DNA from: Tubiluchus corallicola
Lineage: Eukaryota > Priapulida > Priapulimorpha > Priapulimorphida > Tubiluchidae
Reading direction: 5' to 3'
Assembly: GCA_030141605.1 (NCBI GenBank)
Contig: JAQGDQ010000085.1
Span: 436,001 to 500,000 of the forward strand
DNA: 64,000 nt
Below are positions 63,101 through 63,303 of this stretch, in pieces. The notes under the pieces were generated by a model that saw only the letters and a list, made by a program, of their open reading frames with translations, was not told the DNA's origin and ran no database searches. The position numbers and the translations under genes are program-made. Positions within the stretch are counted from its first letter, which is position 1, and each line of letters opens with the position of its first letter.

Positions 63101-63303
63101 GCTTACAGTGTGCCAAATCACATACAAAAAAGTAAATAATTTCTTGCAATGGTATTACCATCTTCAGCTATATGTTGATCCCAGTCGTAATATTTTTCTG
63201 TTTGCGGCTCGGATTTACCATAACGCTCTGCCCAGCGAAAGAGATCTCTAAGTGTCATATAACCTTGTTTTCCGGCAAACACACCCGTGCTTCTTCTAAG
63301 CAT
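135..63303 (-). CDS. MDN1: Midasin (AAA+ ribosome-assembly ATPase), internal part, 48 exons, both ends outside window
   Basis: Midasin is the dynein-related hexameric AAA+ ATPase that strips assembly factors (Ytm1/WDR12 and Rsa4/NLE1 in yeast and human) from pre-60S particles. The 48 exons listed separately below were joined by hand. Every border is GT-AG and every exon length keeps phase, for 9,409 nt or about 3,136 residues. Visible in order: AAA3 lid; AAA4 with GDTGCGKTT, MDEIS and ALRNRF; AAA5 with GAPGVGKTS, LDELN and FLNRF; AAA6 with GPQSCGKTS, VDNVN and RAMRNRG; then a helical linker of about 1,900 residues. The spacing between the three Walker A motifs (about 350 and 320 residues) fits AAA4, AAA5 and AAA6 of vertebrate midasin, as I recall that protein. 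The start codon, AAA1 to AAA3 and the C-terminal acidic and MIDAS regions are outside the window. No frameshift or internal stop was seen. Confidence 0.97.
780..1175. repeat. Degenerate TTCGAAT-type repeat cluster in intron 47
   Basis: Intron 47 (610-1340) holds many degenerate copies of ATTCGAAT/GAATCGAA (about 814-905 and 1090-1165), far more than its base composition predicts. Looks like an old transposon end or a diffuse simple repeat. No protein match seen. Confidence 0.45.
1341..1541 (-). CDS. MDN1: MDN1 exon 47: linker
   Basis: Encodes ELGLSNIERCRGYSEHLMDI, CVTDLVQLRSLCMAL and an amphipathic end. GNVERCRGFSAHLM is the vertebrate counterpart. Confidence 0.95.
1592..1690. mobile_element. 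Possible hAT-like terminal fragment in intron 46
   Basis: CAGGGCCATCTTAAACATATG followed by a GGGGACCC segment resembles one end of CAGGG-type hAT non-autonomous elements, such as the better preserved one at 47642-48034. No partner end or target duplication found. Confidence 0.3.
1815..1920 (-). CDS. MDN1: MDN1 exon 46: linker
   Basis: Encodes HGCSNYFYKCIARRAALLS, matching WDGCQKYFYRSLARHARLNAAL. The frame follows from the phase-2 end of exon 45; in other frames this stretch also looks open. Confidence 0.93.
2083..2194 (-). CDS. MDN1: MDN1 exon 45: linker
   Basis: Encodes LSYRKGLSLLRQADSFQLMV and DVTAALNS, matching LSYRKGLAWARS in vertebrates. Phase 1 to 2. Confidence 0.94.
2322..2468 (-). 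CDS. MDN1: MDN1 exon 44: linker
   Basis: Encodes EVIEGVRSLQALDINHTN, EKQIAEAKSIHLRKRRALAE and LFRYLTQMG, matching EAKHILMQKQRALSDLFKHLAKIG in vertebrates. Confidence 0.95.
3084..3243 (-). CDS. MDN1: MDN1 exon 43: linker
   Basis: Encodes PESDDKLSVEQISDKTSVL, RIPSLFSKMRKLSREVIC and TAILDDFTG. Aligns with RRLPKLRKRMRKM and VEGLDQFTGEV. Confidence 0.92.
3360..3410 (-). ncRNA. Hammerhead-ribozyme-like core in intron 42
   Basis: The minus strand reads CTGATGA, a T, the stem ACCC-AAAA-GGGT, then GAAA and GCTCC. CTGATGA-stem-GAAA is the conserved hammerhead core. An unpaired T follows CTGATGA and I could not close stems I and III by eye, so this is at best a decayed copy, perhaps from a retroelement carrying such ribozymes. 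Confidence 0.3.
3781..3909 (-). CDS. MDN1: MDN1 exon 42: linker
   Basis: Encodes DVLAQPVRAVLTDTNMVS and FDILPDDFIANVHLL. Position matches the VLSEPCRSSLV...DFLPRP segment. Ends in phase 0, so exon 43 follows without an extra exon. Confidence 0.9.
4201..4305 (-). CDS. MDN1: MDN1 exon 41: linker, very conserved
   Basis: Encodes DFVKIAKWSDINFWAMKAAV and EKTHKTLHKFIRRYQ. Near-identical in pattern to FVKISKWNDVSFWSIKQSVEKTHRTLFKF. Confidence 0.96.
4999..5148 (-). CDS. MDN1: MDN1 exon 40: linker
   Basis: Encodes ILKLLWNVHQYYSQFSDGI and LRTPIEKEIK, matching LWNLYHYYKQF and LRSPLEKELKEF. Confidence 0.95.
5625..5756 (-). CDS. MDN1: MDN1 exon 39: linker
   Basis: Encodes LVTSLQQYMEGSNLGDFQT and RLQILYSFHCQ, matching LVSTLQAFIEGSSLGEFHVRL in vertebrates. 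Confidence 0.95.
6620..6731 (-). CDS. MDN1: MDN1 exon 38: linker
   Basis: Completes the WRKLEL block with CWRSCLDRIDNNVAEKA and WWFHIYTLVDSFL, like the CWSMSLDNTM...HWFSIYQML of vertebrates. Phase 2 to 0. Confidence 0.94.
6948..7014. repeat. 33-bp tandem duplication in intron 37
   Basis: GTACCGAGTATGTC...CACAAGTGAGATGT occurs twice, starting at 6948 and 6981, with two mismatches. A young local duplication with no coding sense. Confidence 0.75.
7289..7479 (-). CDS. MDN1: MDN1 exon 37: linker
   Basis: Encodes VLKVINKILSLPVTGSLMSF, AGLELLLSKSQDFEVNAH and ISRQIIEWRKLEL. IIxWRKLEL is a strongly conserved midasin block. Confidence 0.96.
7677..7906 (-). CDS. MDN1: MDN1 exon 36: linker
   Basis: Encodes YDIYHDPNVTEVMKCRPILE and LLLEFPDHPALKQ. 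Clear match to YDFYQHPNVPEARQCQPVL and WPEHPALEQL of vertebrate midasin. Confidence 0.96.
8230..8512 (-). CDS. MDN1: MDN1 exon 35: linker
   Basis: Encodes IFEDLTKDEDAGSDVTT, MAEICRVHTLLFSLF and VQPFRTGYKILSNLVQ. Aligns to the MQAVMLIHQQLCLNF / LFLSCYQTGASLV region. Confidence 0.92.
8945..9032 (-). CDS. MDN1: MDN1 exon 34: linker, short acidic exon
   Basis: Encodes YKDQTHGDSLTDEQREEKD and FQNYFPSFDT, matching EEEEEREFRKQFPLHEKDF in vertebrates: charged run, then F-x-x-x-FP. Phase 2 to 0. Confidence 0.9.
9033..10342. other. MDN1 intron 33 with a tRNA-like repeat and a MITE relative
   Basis: The longest intron of the left block (1,310 bases). About 9605-9695 (minus) looks like a tRNA-derived SINE head, with A-box-like TAGCAGAATGATTAGGTG and B-box-like GGTTCGATAC. 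About 9960-10255 is rich in GAGTTACT / TAGTCTGAAC words shared with the inverted-repeat element at 37466-37704. Confidence 0.5.
10343..10513 (-). CDS. MDN1: MDN1 exon 33: linker, charged
   Basis: Encodes LAMMSVQLTKNHILVNQN, AVLFGLFGMFVKQWQQW and KDDQKRKEKEEASLYR. The charged end leading to LYRY matches the AEQESGLYRYRS segment in vertebrates. Confidence 0.92.
11020..11207 (-). CDS. MDN1: MDN1 exon 32: linker
   Basis: Encodes SFVPLPVTGLSYPGSLNIAK, LIKLMQTSMCS and NLVLE. Follows exon 31 as the vertebrate alignment predicts, with modest identity. Confidence 0.85.
11714..12301 (-). CDS. MDN1: MDN1 exon 31: linker, largest exon in window
   Basis: 196 codons. Starts IEEIEAELKVRDTIYF and includes HHADPRCAYLVQRLQHLRV, PVPSQFNQLVKDVKHYLL and VYQVMHGVQLVTRCV. 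These match YSHPHVRLLRQRMDRL, YESLVQEIHHYV and LQLQHGMRLVAS of vertebrate midasin. Confidence 0.95.
12642..13026 (-). CDS. MDN1: MDN1 exon 30: linker
   Basis: Encodes a long helical stretch with SSILPVLLMLDSDMQKLENF, HAWSLLGLLQVHLLAPRYPVD and LKYVGEE. The last part aligns with SLGLLQIQTWLP...LNYVKEE of the vertebrate protein. Confidence 0.93.
13258..13350 (-). mobile_element. tRNA-derived SINE head in intron 29
   Basis: The minus strand carries an A-box-like TATAGTTCAGTAGTAG and a B-box-like GGGTTCAACTCC about 40 bases apart, as in a tRNA gene, but without clean cloverleaf stems. Best read as a SINE head. An ATA/ACA microsatellite lies next to it at 13081-13113. Confidence 0.6.
13496..13671 (-). 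CDS. MDN1: MDN1 exon 29: linker
   Basis: Encodes KFVPLLNPMQTYCAASFL, VSLGQAHQKRRQLQHLSLF and LWQNMSFI. LWxNM is shared with vertebrate midasin (MLWTNMAI). Confidence 0.9.
13925..14065 (-). CDS. MDN1: MDN1 exon 28: linker
   Basis: Encodes AEFLKVCKQELLLQHFKHQW and VNNNVLTLLQWNQQISEN. Phase 0 at both ends. Confidence 0.87.
14210..14398 (-). CDS. MDN1: MDN1 exon 27: linker
   Basis: Encodes VPLWPITDHLSCITQARLV, FSDDEITQFLTFSKNF and a helix ending SAFNK. LWP matches the SVQLWPAMEYL region in vertebrates. Confidence 0.9.
14838..14959 (-). CDS. MDN1: MDN1 exon 26: linker, acidic
   Basis: Encodes AKQVATEVESSLEAASIV, then CAMETDEEEQCKMPDSCLSE. Poorly conserved; assigned by phase and splice sites. 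Confidence 0.82.
15250..15398 (-). CDS. MDN1: MDN1 exon 25: linker
   Basis: Encodes SLSQYLTLSDVLESVDIN and RFLLSEEGSRVKQLLFSALM. Phase 2 to 1. Confidence 0.88.
15552..15710 (-). CDS. MDN1: MDN1 exon 24: linker
   Basis: Encodes SMPAELKTVVNKVEQVLG, FTGEYGSPLPFPSSD and VAEVFHGLLRL. The G-x-PxPF turn followed by a helix matches GRPFPFKDKLVVECF in vertebrates. Confidence 0.9.
15825..16010 (-). mobile_element. tRNA-derived SINE with partial tandem copy in intron 23
   Basis: The minus strand reads CAGCTCAGCTGGCAGAG (A box) then GGTTCAAATCCCGACTAG (B box). A 46-base block containing the B box is repeated in tandem, about 15826-15871 and 15872-15917. Followed by the 85-bp tandem array. Confidence 0.7.
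16076..16310. repeat. 85-bp tandem repeat with internal dyad, ~2.8 copies
   Basis: Units start at 16076, 16161 and 16246. Each carries TTAATTAGTTAGGTTATGA near one end and the inverse (CACAACCTAACTAATTAA) near the other, so each unit can fold into a hairpin. Confidence 0.9.
16451..16596 (-). CDS. MDN1: MDN1 exon 23: linker
   Basis: Encodes MQWRKYLWLVCCSEVDCSE and LSLLRLHWDWFYSKTLP. The W-R/K-x-x-L-W and LHWxW pattern is shared with the vertebrate linker. Confidence 0.9.
16767..16903 (-). CDS. MDN1: MDN1 exon 22: linker
   Basis: Encodes TIPRDDPRLPHPVVNHLSAL, then LRFNEAVIKVLNEM. Phase 1 to 0 between a TTGTAG acceptor and an ACG|GTACTG donor. Confidence 0.88.
17988..18145 (-). CDS. MDN1: MDN1 exon 21: linker with basic patch
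   Basis: Encodes FLLMRFTQQRFLDSLVLG and a basic run SKRRKKKKFSH that could act as a nuclear-localisation patch (inference). Phase 2 to 1. Confidence 0.87.
18593..18716 (-). CDS. MDN1: MDN1 exon 20: linker
   Basis: Encodes DEFDLIYQPMDMRLNIQL and INIPHAMGVIDKMTMAF, in line with the DEFVIPLDPRWNMQ region of vertebrate midasin. Phase 1 to 2. Confidence 0.9.
18887..19061 (-). CDS. MDN1: MDN1 exon 19: linker
   Basis: Encodes LRQVWLENLVKQQAVEEQ and a helix ending in SHKCALTG. Assigned by splice sites (TATTCCAG acceptor), phase 0 to 1 and linker position. Confidence 0.87.
19165..19535. repeat. Paired direct repeat in intron 18
   Basis: Related blocks at about 19165-19235 and 19448-19530 share TATAATGGC(A/G)TTA, CCACCTACCTACC and TTGATAT. 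They bracket about 215 bases without recognisable content. Confidence 0.5.
19601..19897 (-). CDS. MDN1: MDN1 exon 18: start of linker
   Basis: Encodes RAKEIVEFHLMQPVDVHQF, then AGVWPYPLPSIKRISLNSML and STVQRDGALLSFL. The W-P-x-P-S and STVxRDG positions are shared with vertebrate midasin. Ends at DWN before a GTAAGT donor. Confidence 0.9.
20136..20405 (-). CDS. MDN1: MDN1 exon 17: AAA6 lid
   Basis: Encodes an acidic start (EADSELFDDFDTK), helices, and LTVQYLRHGYSLSNSL, which matches the VQYLQRGLSL segment of the vertebrate protein. Phase 0 at both ends. Confidence 0.92.
20913..21114 (-). CDS. MDN1: MDN1 exon 16: AAA6 core, sensor and finger region
   Basis: Encodes ASVLDRLNGLLEPGGVLSIN, then DFRLIFAMDPKHGEISRAM and RNRGVEICILGQ. 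The Arg-rich RAMRNRG occupies the finger position. Confidence 0.95.
22150..22312 (-). CDS. MDN1: MDN1 exon 15: AAA6 with degenerate Walker B
   Basis: Encodes an insert helix, a GGGG turn, LFEWVDSILVKALENGDW and LLVDNVNFC. Walker B reads VDNVN instead of hhhDE. As I recall, vertebrate AAA6 is also changed here (MDNVN), so this is a family trait and not damage. Confidence 0.95.
22858..23135. repeat. Pyrimidine-rich TCACCTCAC low-complexity tract in intron 14
   Basis: Degenerate CATCTCACCTCACTTC words on the plus strand, purine-rich on the coding (minus) strand. An open reading frame through it is an effect of its composition. Confidence 0.8.
23537..23656 (-). CDS. MDN1: MDN1 exon 14: AAA6 insert
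   Basis: Phase 1 to phase 1. Encodes AYDLSKTDRHANIQKQFK, then LLHVLLEIMVHLSDKV, helical and poorly conserved. Identified mainly by splice sites, phase and position. Confidence 0.85.
23899..24058 (-). CDS. MDN1: MDN1 exon 13: AAA6 helical insert
   Basis: Starts ADPNRYVEELVANVQAVYEE after ATTTCAG and continues as an acidic helix to TAWENFRLFKKS. Corresponds to the insert between Walker A and the FEWVDS strand of AAA6. Confidence 0.93.
25501..25650. repeat. AGGT/AGGC microsatellite next to a retroelement-like tail
   Basis: GTAGGTAGGCAGGTAGGCAGGC... (25511-25549) is followed by AACTTTATTT. The minus strand reads AAATAAAGTT then the repeat, as at the 3' end of a non-LTR element. Confidence 0.5.
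26625..26830 (+). mobile_element. tRNA-derived SINE, plus orientation
   Basis: A-box-like GATGCCTAAGCGGTTACACC and B-box-like GGGTTCAATTTCC about 35 bases apart, then a body of about 100 bases and a TATC-rich tail (CTATCTATCCCTATCTATC). Box spacing and the simple tail fit a SINE. Confidence 0.65.
27045..27300 (+). promoter_or_regulatory. Possible promoter and first exon of a nested plus-strand gene
   Basis: TTTTATATATATGG (about 27047-27060) is a good TATA-like box. Downstream is an A-rich leader and an ATG at 27258 in AAAAATGTCG, opening 12 codons (MSPQRYVYHKHG) that run into CACGG|GTACGT, a plausible donor. CpG dinucleotides are denser here than around it. Which downstream exon it would join is unknown, and no transcript evidence is available. 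Confidence 0.25.
27813..27846. repeat. AT palindrome pair
   Basis: Two copies of TATATAGCTATATA separated by three bases, each self-complementary. Could extrude as a cruciform. Confidence 0.7.
28544..28840 (+). CDS. Unrecognised open reading frame of 98 codons in the giant intron
   Basis: Encodes VKEVNEIFDQYENKFNPTR and VRILTLYTGFPNISDLVQK, mixed and not low-complexity, which is unusual for random AT-rich intron sequence. I recognise no family. May be an exon fragment, a decayed transposon piece or chance. Confidence 0.15.
   Translation: MVWYIYVYYKVKEVNEIFDQYENKFNPTRISEPLIAHSNTLSPAKVRILTLYTGFPNISDLVQKNTKVFTVEERAKMRPTNYTFSVHFSLNKNSLTKN
29326..29460 (-). mobile_element. LINE 3' tail, minus orientation
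   Basis: TTTAGTTTAGTTTAGTTTAA followed by TTATTCACATC... and AATTAGCACTTATTAAGA is the inverse of 39680-39791, which ends in AACTAAACTAAACTA. Shared 3' end of one retroelement family. Confidence 0.65.
29486..30112 (+). pseudogene. Decayed LINE reverse-transcriptase C-terminus and 3' end
   Basis: Translation gives NRALKIVQNCFRN, then in a shifted frame LRQTGSRSLYETRLFCLAV and EIFKHVNQV, and finally LWKKLPDKIKAITDTNAYKS. RALxI, the LYExR helix and LWxxLPxxI are the usual order at the C-terminus of CR1/jockey-type non-LTR reverse transcriptases. Stops and frameshifts show it is dead. AATAAAATAAAATTTATT at about 30087 fits a 3' end. Confidence 0.6.
30113..30345 (-). pseudogene. LINE C-terminal fragment, minus orientation
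   Basis: The minus strand reads VPMWN, stop, LPASVNDSSLVKGLNML. It is the inverse of 39475-39665 (IWN, stop, LPASVNDSPLVKDSNML) and shares the same stop. WNxLPxSV is typical of the end of LINE reverse transcriptases. Confidence 0.6.
31335..31560 (-). mobile_element. SINE-like repeat, copy 1, with 76-nt tRNA-shaped head
   Basis: On the minus strand, 31449-31374 is 76 nt with matching ends (GGAATA / TATTCC), an A-box-like TAGCTTAGTGGTC, an anticodon-type hairpin TCTGC-AATGTTA-GCAGA and a B-box-like TTGGTTTGAATAC. The anticodon position would read TGT. Flanks are shared with the copies at 31655, 32575 and 38895, so it is a repeat family and not a lone tRNA gene. Confidence 0.65.
31655..31830 (-). 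mobile_element. SINE-like repeat, copy 2
   Basis: Shares TTTTGATACCAAACTTGAAAG upstream and CAGTCCAAAGTTCAT downstream (plus strand) with the other copies. The tRNA-like head (31699-31764) has lost its end pairing. Confidence 0.55.
32575..32775 (-). mobile_element. SINE-like repeat, copy 3, with 76-nt tRNA-shaped head
   Basis: The head at 32698-32623 (minus) has ends GGAACGCGG / CCGCATTCC, anticodon-type loop AATGTAA and B-box-like CTGGTTCAAAACC. Upstream TTTTGATACCAAACTTGAAAG is identical to copy 2. Confidence 0.65.
33784..34095. repeat. 20-bp minisatellite, ~15 copies
   Basis: Unit GTACCTGATAGTGATAGAAG, with variants at a few positions (ACC/ATC, GATA/GACA). A 20-bp unit restores frame every 60 bases, which creates long antisense open frames with a 20-residue period. 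I do not regard these as genes. Confidence 0.95.
34190..34900 (-). repeat. Degenerate ~300-bp tandem repeat containing tRNA-like heads, 3 copies
   Basis: Blocks starting near 34199, 34476 and 34809 share AAAAATAACTG, AAGAATCATATAAA and, in the first two, CTCCACTG followed by a tRNA-like segment. On the minus strand that segment has GGTGTAATTAGTTAGCGTAG as A box and a weak B box. Copies are strongly diverged. Confidence 0.6.
36757..37109. mobile_element. TA-flanked MITE, copy A
   Basis: Ends are TA-AGCCTTT... and ...AACTGTGAAAAGGCT-TA. It aligns over its full length, inverted, with 53948-54419, sharing blocks such as CGTAAAACAACTGAAGTTAC (inverted here) and CACGTGACG. No transposase reading frame, so it is non-autonomous. 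TA flanks suggest the Tc1/mariner superfamily (inference). Confidence 0.85.
37466..37704. mobile_element. Inverted-repeat element (MITE) with GGCGCGTTC ends
   Basis: ATGGCGCGTTCTGACTA at the left and TAGTCTGAACGCGCCAT at the right form 17-bp terminal inverted repeats with one mismatch. The interior has further GAGAACTTG / CAAGTTCTC pairings. About 239 bases, TA at both flanks, no coding capacity. Confidence 0.85.
38470..38700 (-). pseudogene. LINE reverse-transcriptase C-terminal fragment
   Basis: The minus strand from about 38640 reads LHDIQVWNSLPSSVNDAP, then LVTADNFNLIKNRLTFLNF. VWNSLPxxV followed by NxFKNKLxxx is the standard end of CR1/jockey-type LINE ORF2. Only this end is recognisable. 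Confidence 0.65.
38895..39085 (-). mobile_element. SINE-like repeat, copy 4
   Basis: The head at 39002-38931 (minus) has ends GGAATACAG / CTGTGTTCC, loop GTTGTAA between TCTGG and GCAGA, and a mutated B box (CCTTGGTCCTAATC). The body shares CAGTCCAA and an AACCGATTTCAG-like block with copy 1. Confidence 0.6.
39475..39791 (+). pseudogene. LINE C-terminus and 3' tail, plus orientation
   Basis: Reads IWN, stop, LPASVNDSPLVKDSNML, then a 3' untranslated part ending in an AACTAAACTAAACTA tail. The coding part is the inverse of 30113-30345 and the tail the inverse of 29326-29460. Confidence 0.6.
40525..40575 (+). repeat. Short GGTTAGGG/GATCAGGG telomere-like tract
   Basis: GATCAGGGTTAGG, GATCAGGGTTATGG and TCAGGGTTAGGG in series. 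A CCCTAACCC tract lies at 41777-41800. Both are too short and degenerate to be more than interstitial simple repeats. Confidence 0.5.
42972..43814 (+). CDS. Ser/Thr/Pro-rich protein with Cys-rich CaaX-like C-terminus, nested in MDN1 intron
   Basis: A 280-codon open frame on the strand opposite MDN1. It is hydrophilic and probably disordered, with SP/TP sites (KSPK, HTPE, TSPS), a basic patch PKRKSKK (84-90) and acidic stretches (about 190-215). It ends RKRTCKCCKCSLV. CSLV at 277-280 fits a CaaX-type box, and the upstream cysteines 272, 274 and 275 with flanking Lys/Arg resemble the prenyl-plus-palmitoyl anchors of membrane-attached proteins. Vertebrate paralemmins end similarly, but I see no other proof of kinship. 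AATAAA at 44155-44160 could serve polyadenylation. The ATG at 42972 may not be the true start: a TCCAG acceptor-like site ends at 42968 and upstream frames also look protein-like (see findings). Confidence 0.6.
   Translation: MKVTLSLRLRHLKTSTKMNLLKSSEMLLNDSKEDSKSPKDTTSGAATALFNMPLYANNQSPAHTPETTKGETNRPFLSHTTASPKRKSKKMTSPSRKSAAGTANLTPADDPNASGVQTWPQKVLEYAMASGCLQTSAGSCLKRTFNMNGAKTASNTDIRDTSNQPPDQSNVIAETPAEPNYLQKFSIDKSPDESVRTEDGGAVQVSEDMADAAQRCSDAAKTLAVPIKSEANLKEPSSKSHSTVPSVPFSFDDVSSPAVEPSNIRTERKRTCKCCKCSLV
44155..44160 (+). terminator. AATAAA polyadenylation signal for the 42972-43814 gene
   Basis: AATAAA about 340 bases after the stop codon of the CaaX-like ORF, on the same strand. Canonical hexamer in AT-rich sequence, so chance cannot be excluded. 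Confidence 0.35.
45115..45262. repeat. (GA)n, (GAGG)n and (CTG)n compound microsatellite
   Basis: About 45115-45180 is GA repeat, then GGA/GAGG-rich to 45218, then about eight CTG units and CTA units (45228-45266). Lies about 760 bases upstream of the GPCR ATG. GAGA-type promoter use is possible but speculative. Confidence 0.9.
46025..47170 (+). CDS. Orphan rhodopsin-class GPCR, single exon, nested in MDN1 intron
   Basis: 381 residues with seven hydrophobic segments at about 57-82, 92-116, 127-149, 167-190, 211-235, 289-311 and 322-345. Class A marks: N72 (TM1), D100 in ALD with P109 (TM2), C125 at TM3 and C202 in loop 2 for the disulfide, W176 (TM4), FWSP 301-304 (TM6, for CWxP) and NPIIL 336-340 (TM7, for NPxxY). 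C356/C357 could be palmitoylated. The DRY site reads N149-D150-A151, without the arginine. Loop 3 is about 50 residues. The first ATG gives a hydrophobic N-terminus (VYVFYIVY) that may be a signal peptide. An upstream exon spliced to the acceptor-like ACTATCAG just before codon 24 is an alternative. No introns or stops. Ligand unknown. Confidence 0.85.
   Translation: MVSIHFRCVYVFYIVYSSISTIRTSGKPETPKSTSSALSEIVLPAQNPVDSYVTKTEAGILLAIAAFSITANITVIFVIFVRKTLRKSSNGLIVHQTALDITKSVVVIPYCLGVLFNDKNMLEKCHMTGAIYIILITVTYLNLLSLVLNDAPTFPDTSITLLNSHQCVIFGVVMIWFTGVLINVVPTLIMEAPSFSENFGDCGFIFGPMKSYVLSVLWIGFNYFVIALTAYQIYKLNKDITTMANLEAIKVVSLVTTMLSVNSRTANTEHHRVRNYVRQLEQDAVLRLRTFSILLGCITLFWSPLFLLLLSDPELSRGKFFYKSCAFLACSNSFVNPIILLIFHNSIRNGAKNLFCCKQEPPTDDPEEQAERARNRRFDTD
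47642..48034. mobile_element. hAT-like MITE with 8-bp target duplication
   Basis: Left end CAGGGTCAGATTAC, right end GTAATCCAGCCTTC (inverse GAAGGCTGGATTAC). Flanks are CTCGTGGC (47634-47641) and CTCGTGCC (48035-48042), seven of eight identical, which fits hAT 8-bp target duplications. Inner ends carry the GGCCCCTGGGC and GGGCCCCTAGGC words common in this element type. No transposase. Lies about 470 bases after the GPCR stop codon. Confidence 0.8.
51111..51239 (-). CDS. MDN1: MDN1 exon 12: AAA6 Walker A; last exon before the 27-kb intron
   Basis: Encodes IGPQSCGKTSIVEALSQ, HSLKILAMNSSMDTIELLGG and FEQ. The donor is GAGCAG|GTAAGA, a strong splice site. The next exon (24058) resumes in the same phase with ADPNRY, which fits the residues after GGFEQ in vertebrate midasin. 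Confidence 0.95.
52007..52190. repeat. 142-bp-spaced direct repeat with hairpin in intron 11
   Basis: CATTTGGACAGATACTTC...GTGAGATATACTGTCAAACA (52007-52047) recurs at 52149-52189 with few changes. The first copy ends in GATATACTG-TCAAA-CAGTATATC, a perfect 9-bp stem. Confidence 0.75.
52308..52619 (-). CDS. MDN1: MDN1 exon 11: AAA5 lid end and AAA6 entry
   Basis: Encodes GGYVGLVYADRMRSVDD, KVYELYEKIFG and, near the end, LPALESLMKCIQMNYVAIL, the strand before the AAA6 P-loop. Phase 0 at both ends. Confidence 0.95.
53292..53507 (-). CDS. MDN1: MDN1 exon 10: AAA5 lid
   Basis: Starts VFVEPLSAVDF directly after the arginine finger and ends with SPWEFNLRDIFRWCSLIV, the conserved lid helix. Phase 0 at both ends. 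Confidence 0.95.
53948..54419. mobile_element. TA-flanked MITE, copy B, filling half of intron 9
   Basis: TA-GGCCTTTTCACAGTT at the left and AACTGTGAAAAGCCT-TA at the right form about 15-bp inverted repeats. Full-length relative of 36757-37109 in the opposite orientation. About 118 bases longer, partly through an internal (TTATG)n expansion at about 54313-54380. Its right end is 22 bases from the exon 9 donor. Confidence 0.88.
54313..54380. repeat. (TTATG)n pentanucleotide microsatellite
   Basis: About ten TTATG units, interrupted once by CATTATG, inside the MITE copy B. Confidence 0.95.
54443..54763 (-). CDS. MDN1: MDN1 exon 9: AAA5 catalytic core
   Basis: Holds DVTDLFGADLP, GGEFAWRDGPLLQAL, Walker B WIVLDELNLASQSVLEGLN, the beta-hairpin QIFVPELAMTF, sensor 1 IFACQNPLHQGGGRKGLP and the finger SFLNRFTQ. 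All ATPase residues are intact. Confidence 0.97.
54764..56179. other. MDN1 intron 8, no identifiable content
   Basis: AT-rich, 1,416 bases. Many words of the type CATTTAGAT / AATTGACTCA and ATTGATTAATC repeat loosely, but I see no clear element or gene. Confidence 0.6.
56180..56388 (-). CDS. MDN1: MDN1 exon 8: AAA5 Walker A
   Basis: Encodes MNAQRILRALQLNKPILLEG, then GAPGVGKTS (intact P-loop) and HSLVRINLSEQT. This is the most recognisable midasin signature in the window. Ends in phase 0 before DVTDLFG of exon 9. Confidence 0.97.
57104..57304 (-). CDS. MDN1: MDN1 exon 7: AAA4 lid to AAA5 connector
   Basis: Less conserved stretch (ARSLCLGFLVDQIF, then FGIEPFYIKSG). Its phase-1 end joins directly to exon 8, so no exon is needed in the 715-base intron between them. 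Confidence 0.85.
57785..57939 (-). CDS. MDN1: MDN1 exon 6: AAA4 lid
   Basis: Encodes FTISIRDILSWVSFIN, an acidic loop and HGACLVFLDGLGSG. ISIRDILSWV is the AAA4 equivalent of LRDLFRW in AAA3 and LRDIFRW in AAA5. Confidence 0.93.
58922..59118 (-). CDS. MDN1: MDN1 exon 5: AAA4 arginine finger
   Basis: Begins LSPALRNRFTEIWCP, with the conserved Arg of the finger that completes the neighbouring ATP site, then the start of the lid (IIEHNIKPGL, INFLDWF). Phase 0 to phase 2. Confidence 0.95.
59230..59660. repeat. Degenerate ATCGATA/TATCGTATC cluster in intron 4
   Basis: Words such as ATTATCGATTAGCG, TATCGATACG, TATCGTATCA and TTATCGTTATCGTG recur for over 400 bases in both orientations. Looks like an AT-rich interspersed repeat of the same style as the TTCGAAT cluster in intron 47. 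Confidence 0.5.
59993..60603. mobile_element. Probable hAT-like MITE in intron 4
   Basis: Starts CAGGGCTAGCTCTAGGTAG and ends CTAGTGGTAGAGCCCTG. The inner side of the right end has GGGGCCCCC and GCCTAGG words like the 47642 element. Flanks AACGTGAC and TACATGAT match at five of eight positions, so a decayed target duplication is possible. Confidence 0.6.
60725..60994 (-). CDS. MDN1: MDN1 exon 4: AAA4 Walker B and sensor 1
   Basis: Encodes LFEWADGPLVSAMREGALF, then the Walker B motif LFLMDEIS with its catalytic Asp-Glu, LADDSVLERLNSVLEPER, a short acidic insert, and the sensor 1 strand VVATMNPGGDFGKKE. All residues expected of an active AAA+ core are present. Confidence 0.97.
61865..61997 (-). 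CDS. MDN1: MDN1 exon 3: AAA4 Walker A second half
   Basis: Opens with CGKTTICQYFAAVF, completing GDTGCGKTT, and continues to TSDFLGGLRPVR, the segment after Walker A that corresponds to DLFGADLP in AAA5. Ends in phase 0. Confidence 0.95.
62281..62560 (-). CDS. MDN1: MDN1 exon 2: AAA3/AAA4 boundary, first half of AAA4 Walker A
   Basis: Encodes YMLLAGRVRKPDE, a variable stretch, HIVWTHSMRRMAILIGQAL and GEPVLLVGDTG. The intron cuts the P-loop after GDTG (phase 2), so the lysine of AAA4 Walker A comes from the next exon. Confidence 0.95.
63159..63303 (-). CDS. MDN1: MDN1 exon 1 of window: AAA3 lid
   Basis: Starts after TTTACAG in phase 0 and ends in phase 1 at GATG|GTAAT. It encodes GYMTLRDLFRWAERY, the conserved helical lid segment that closes AAA3, then YYDWDQHIAEDG. 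The first codon is ATG, but the upstream acceptor and the midasin match show that it is internal. Confidence 0.92.
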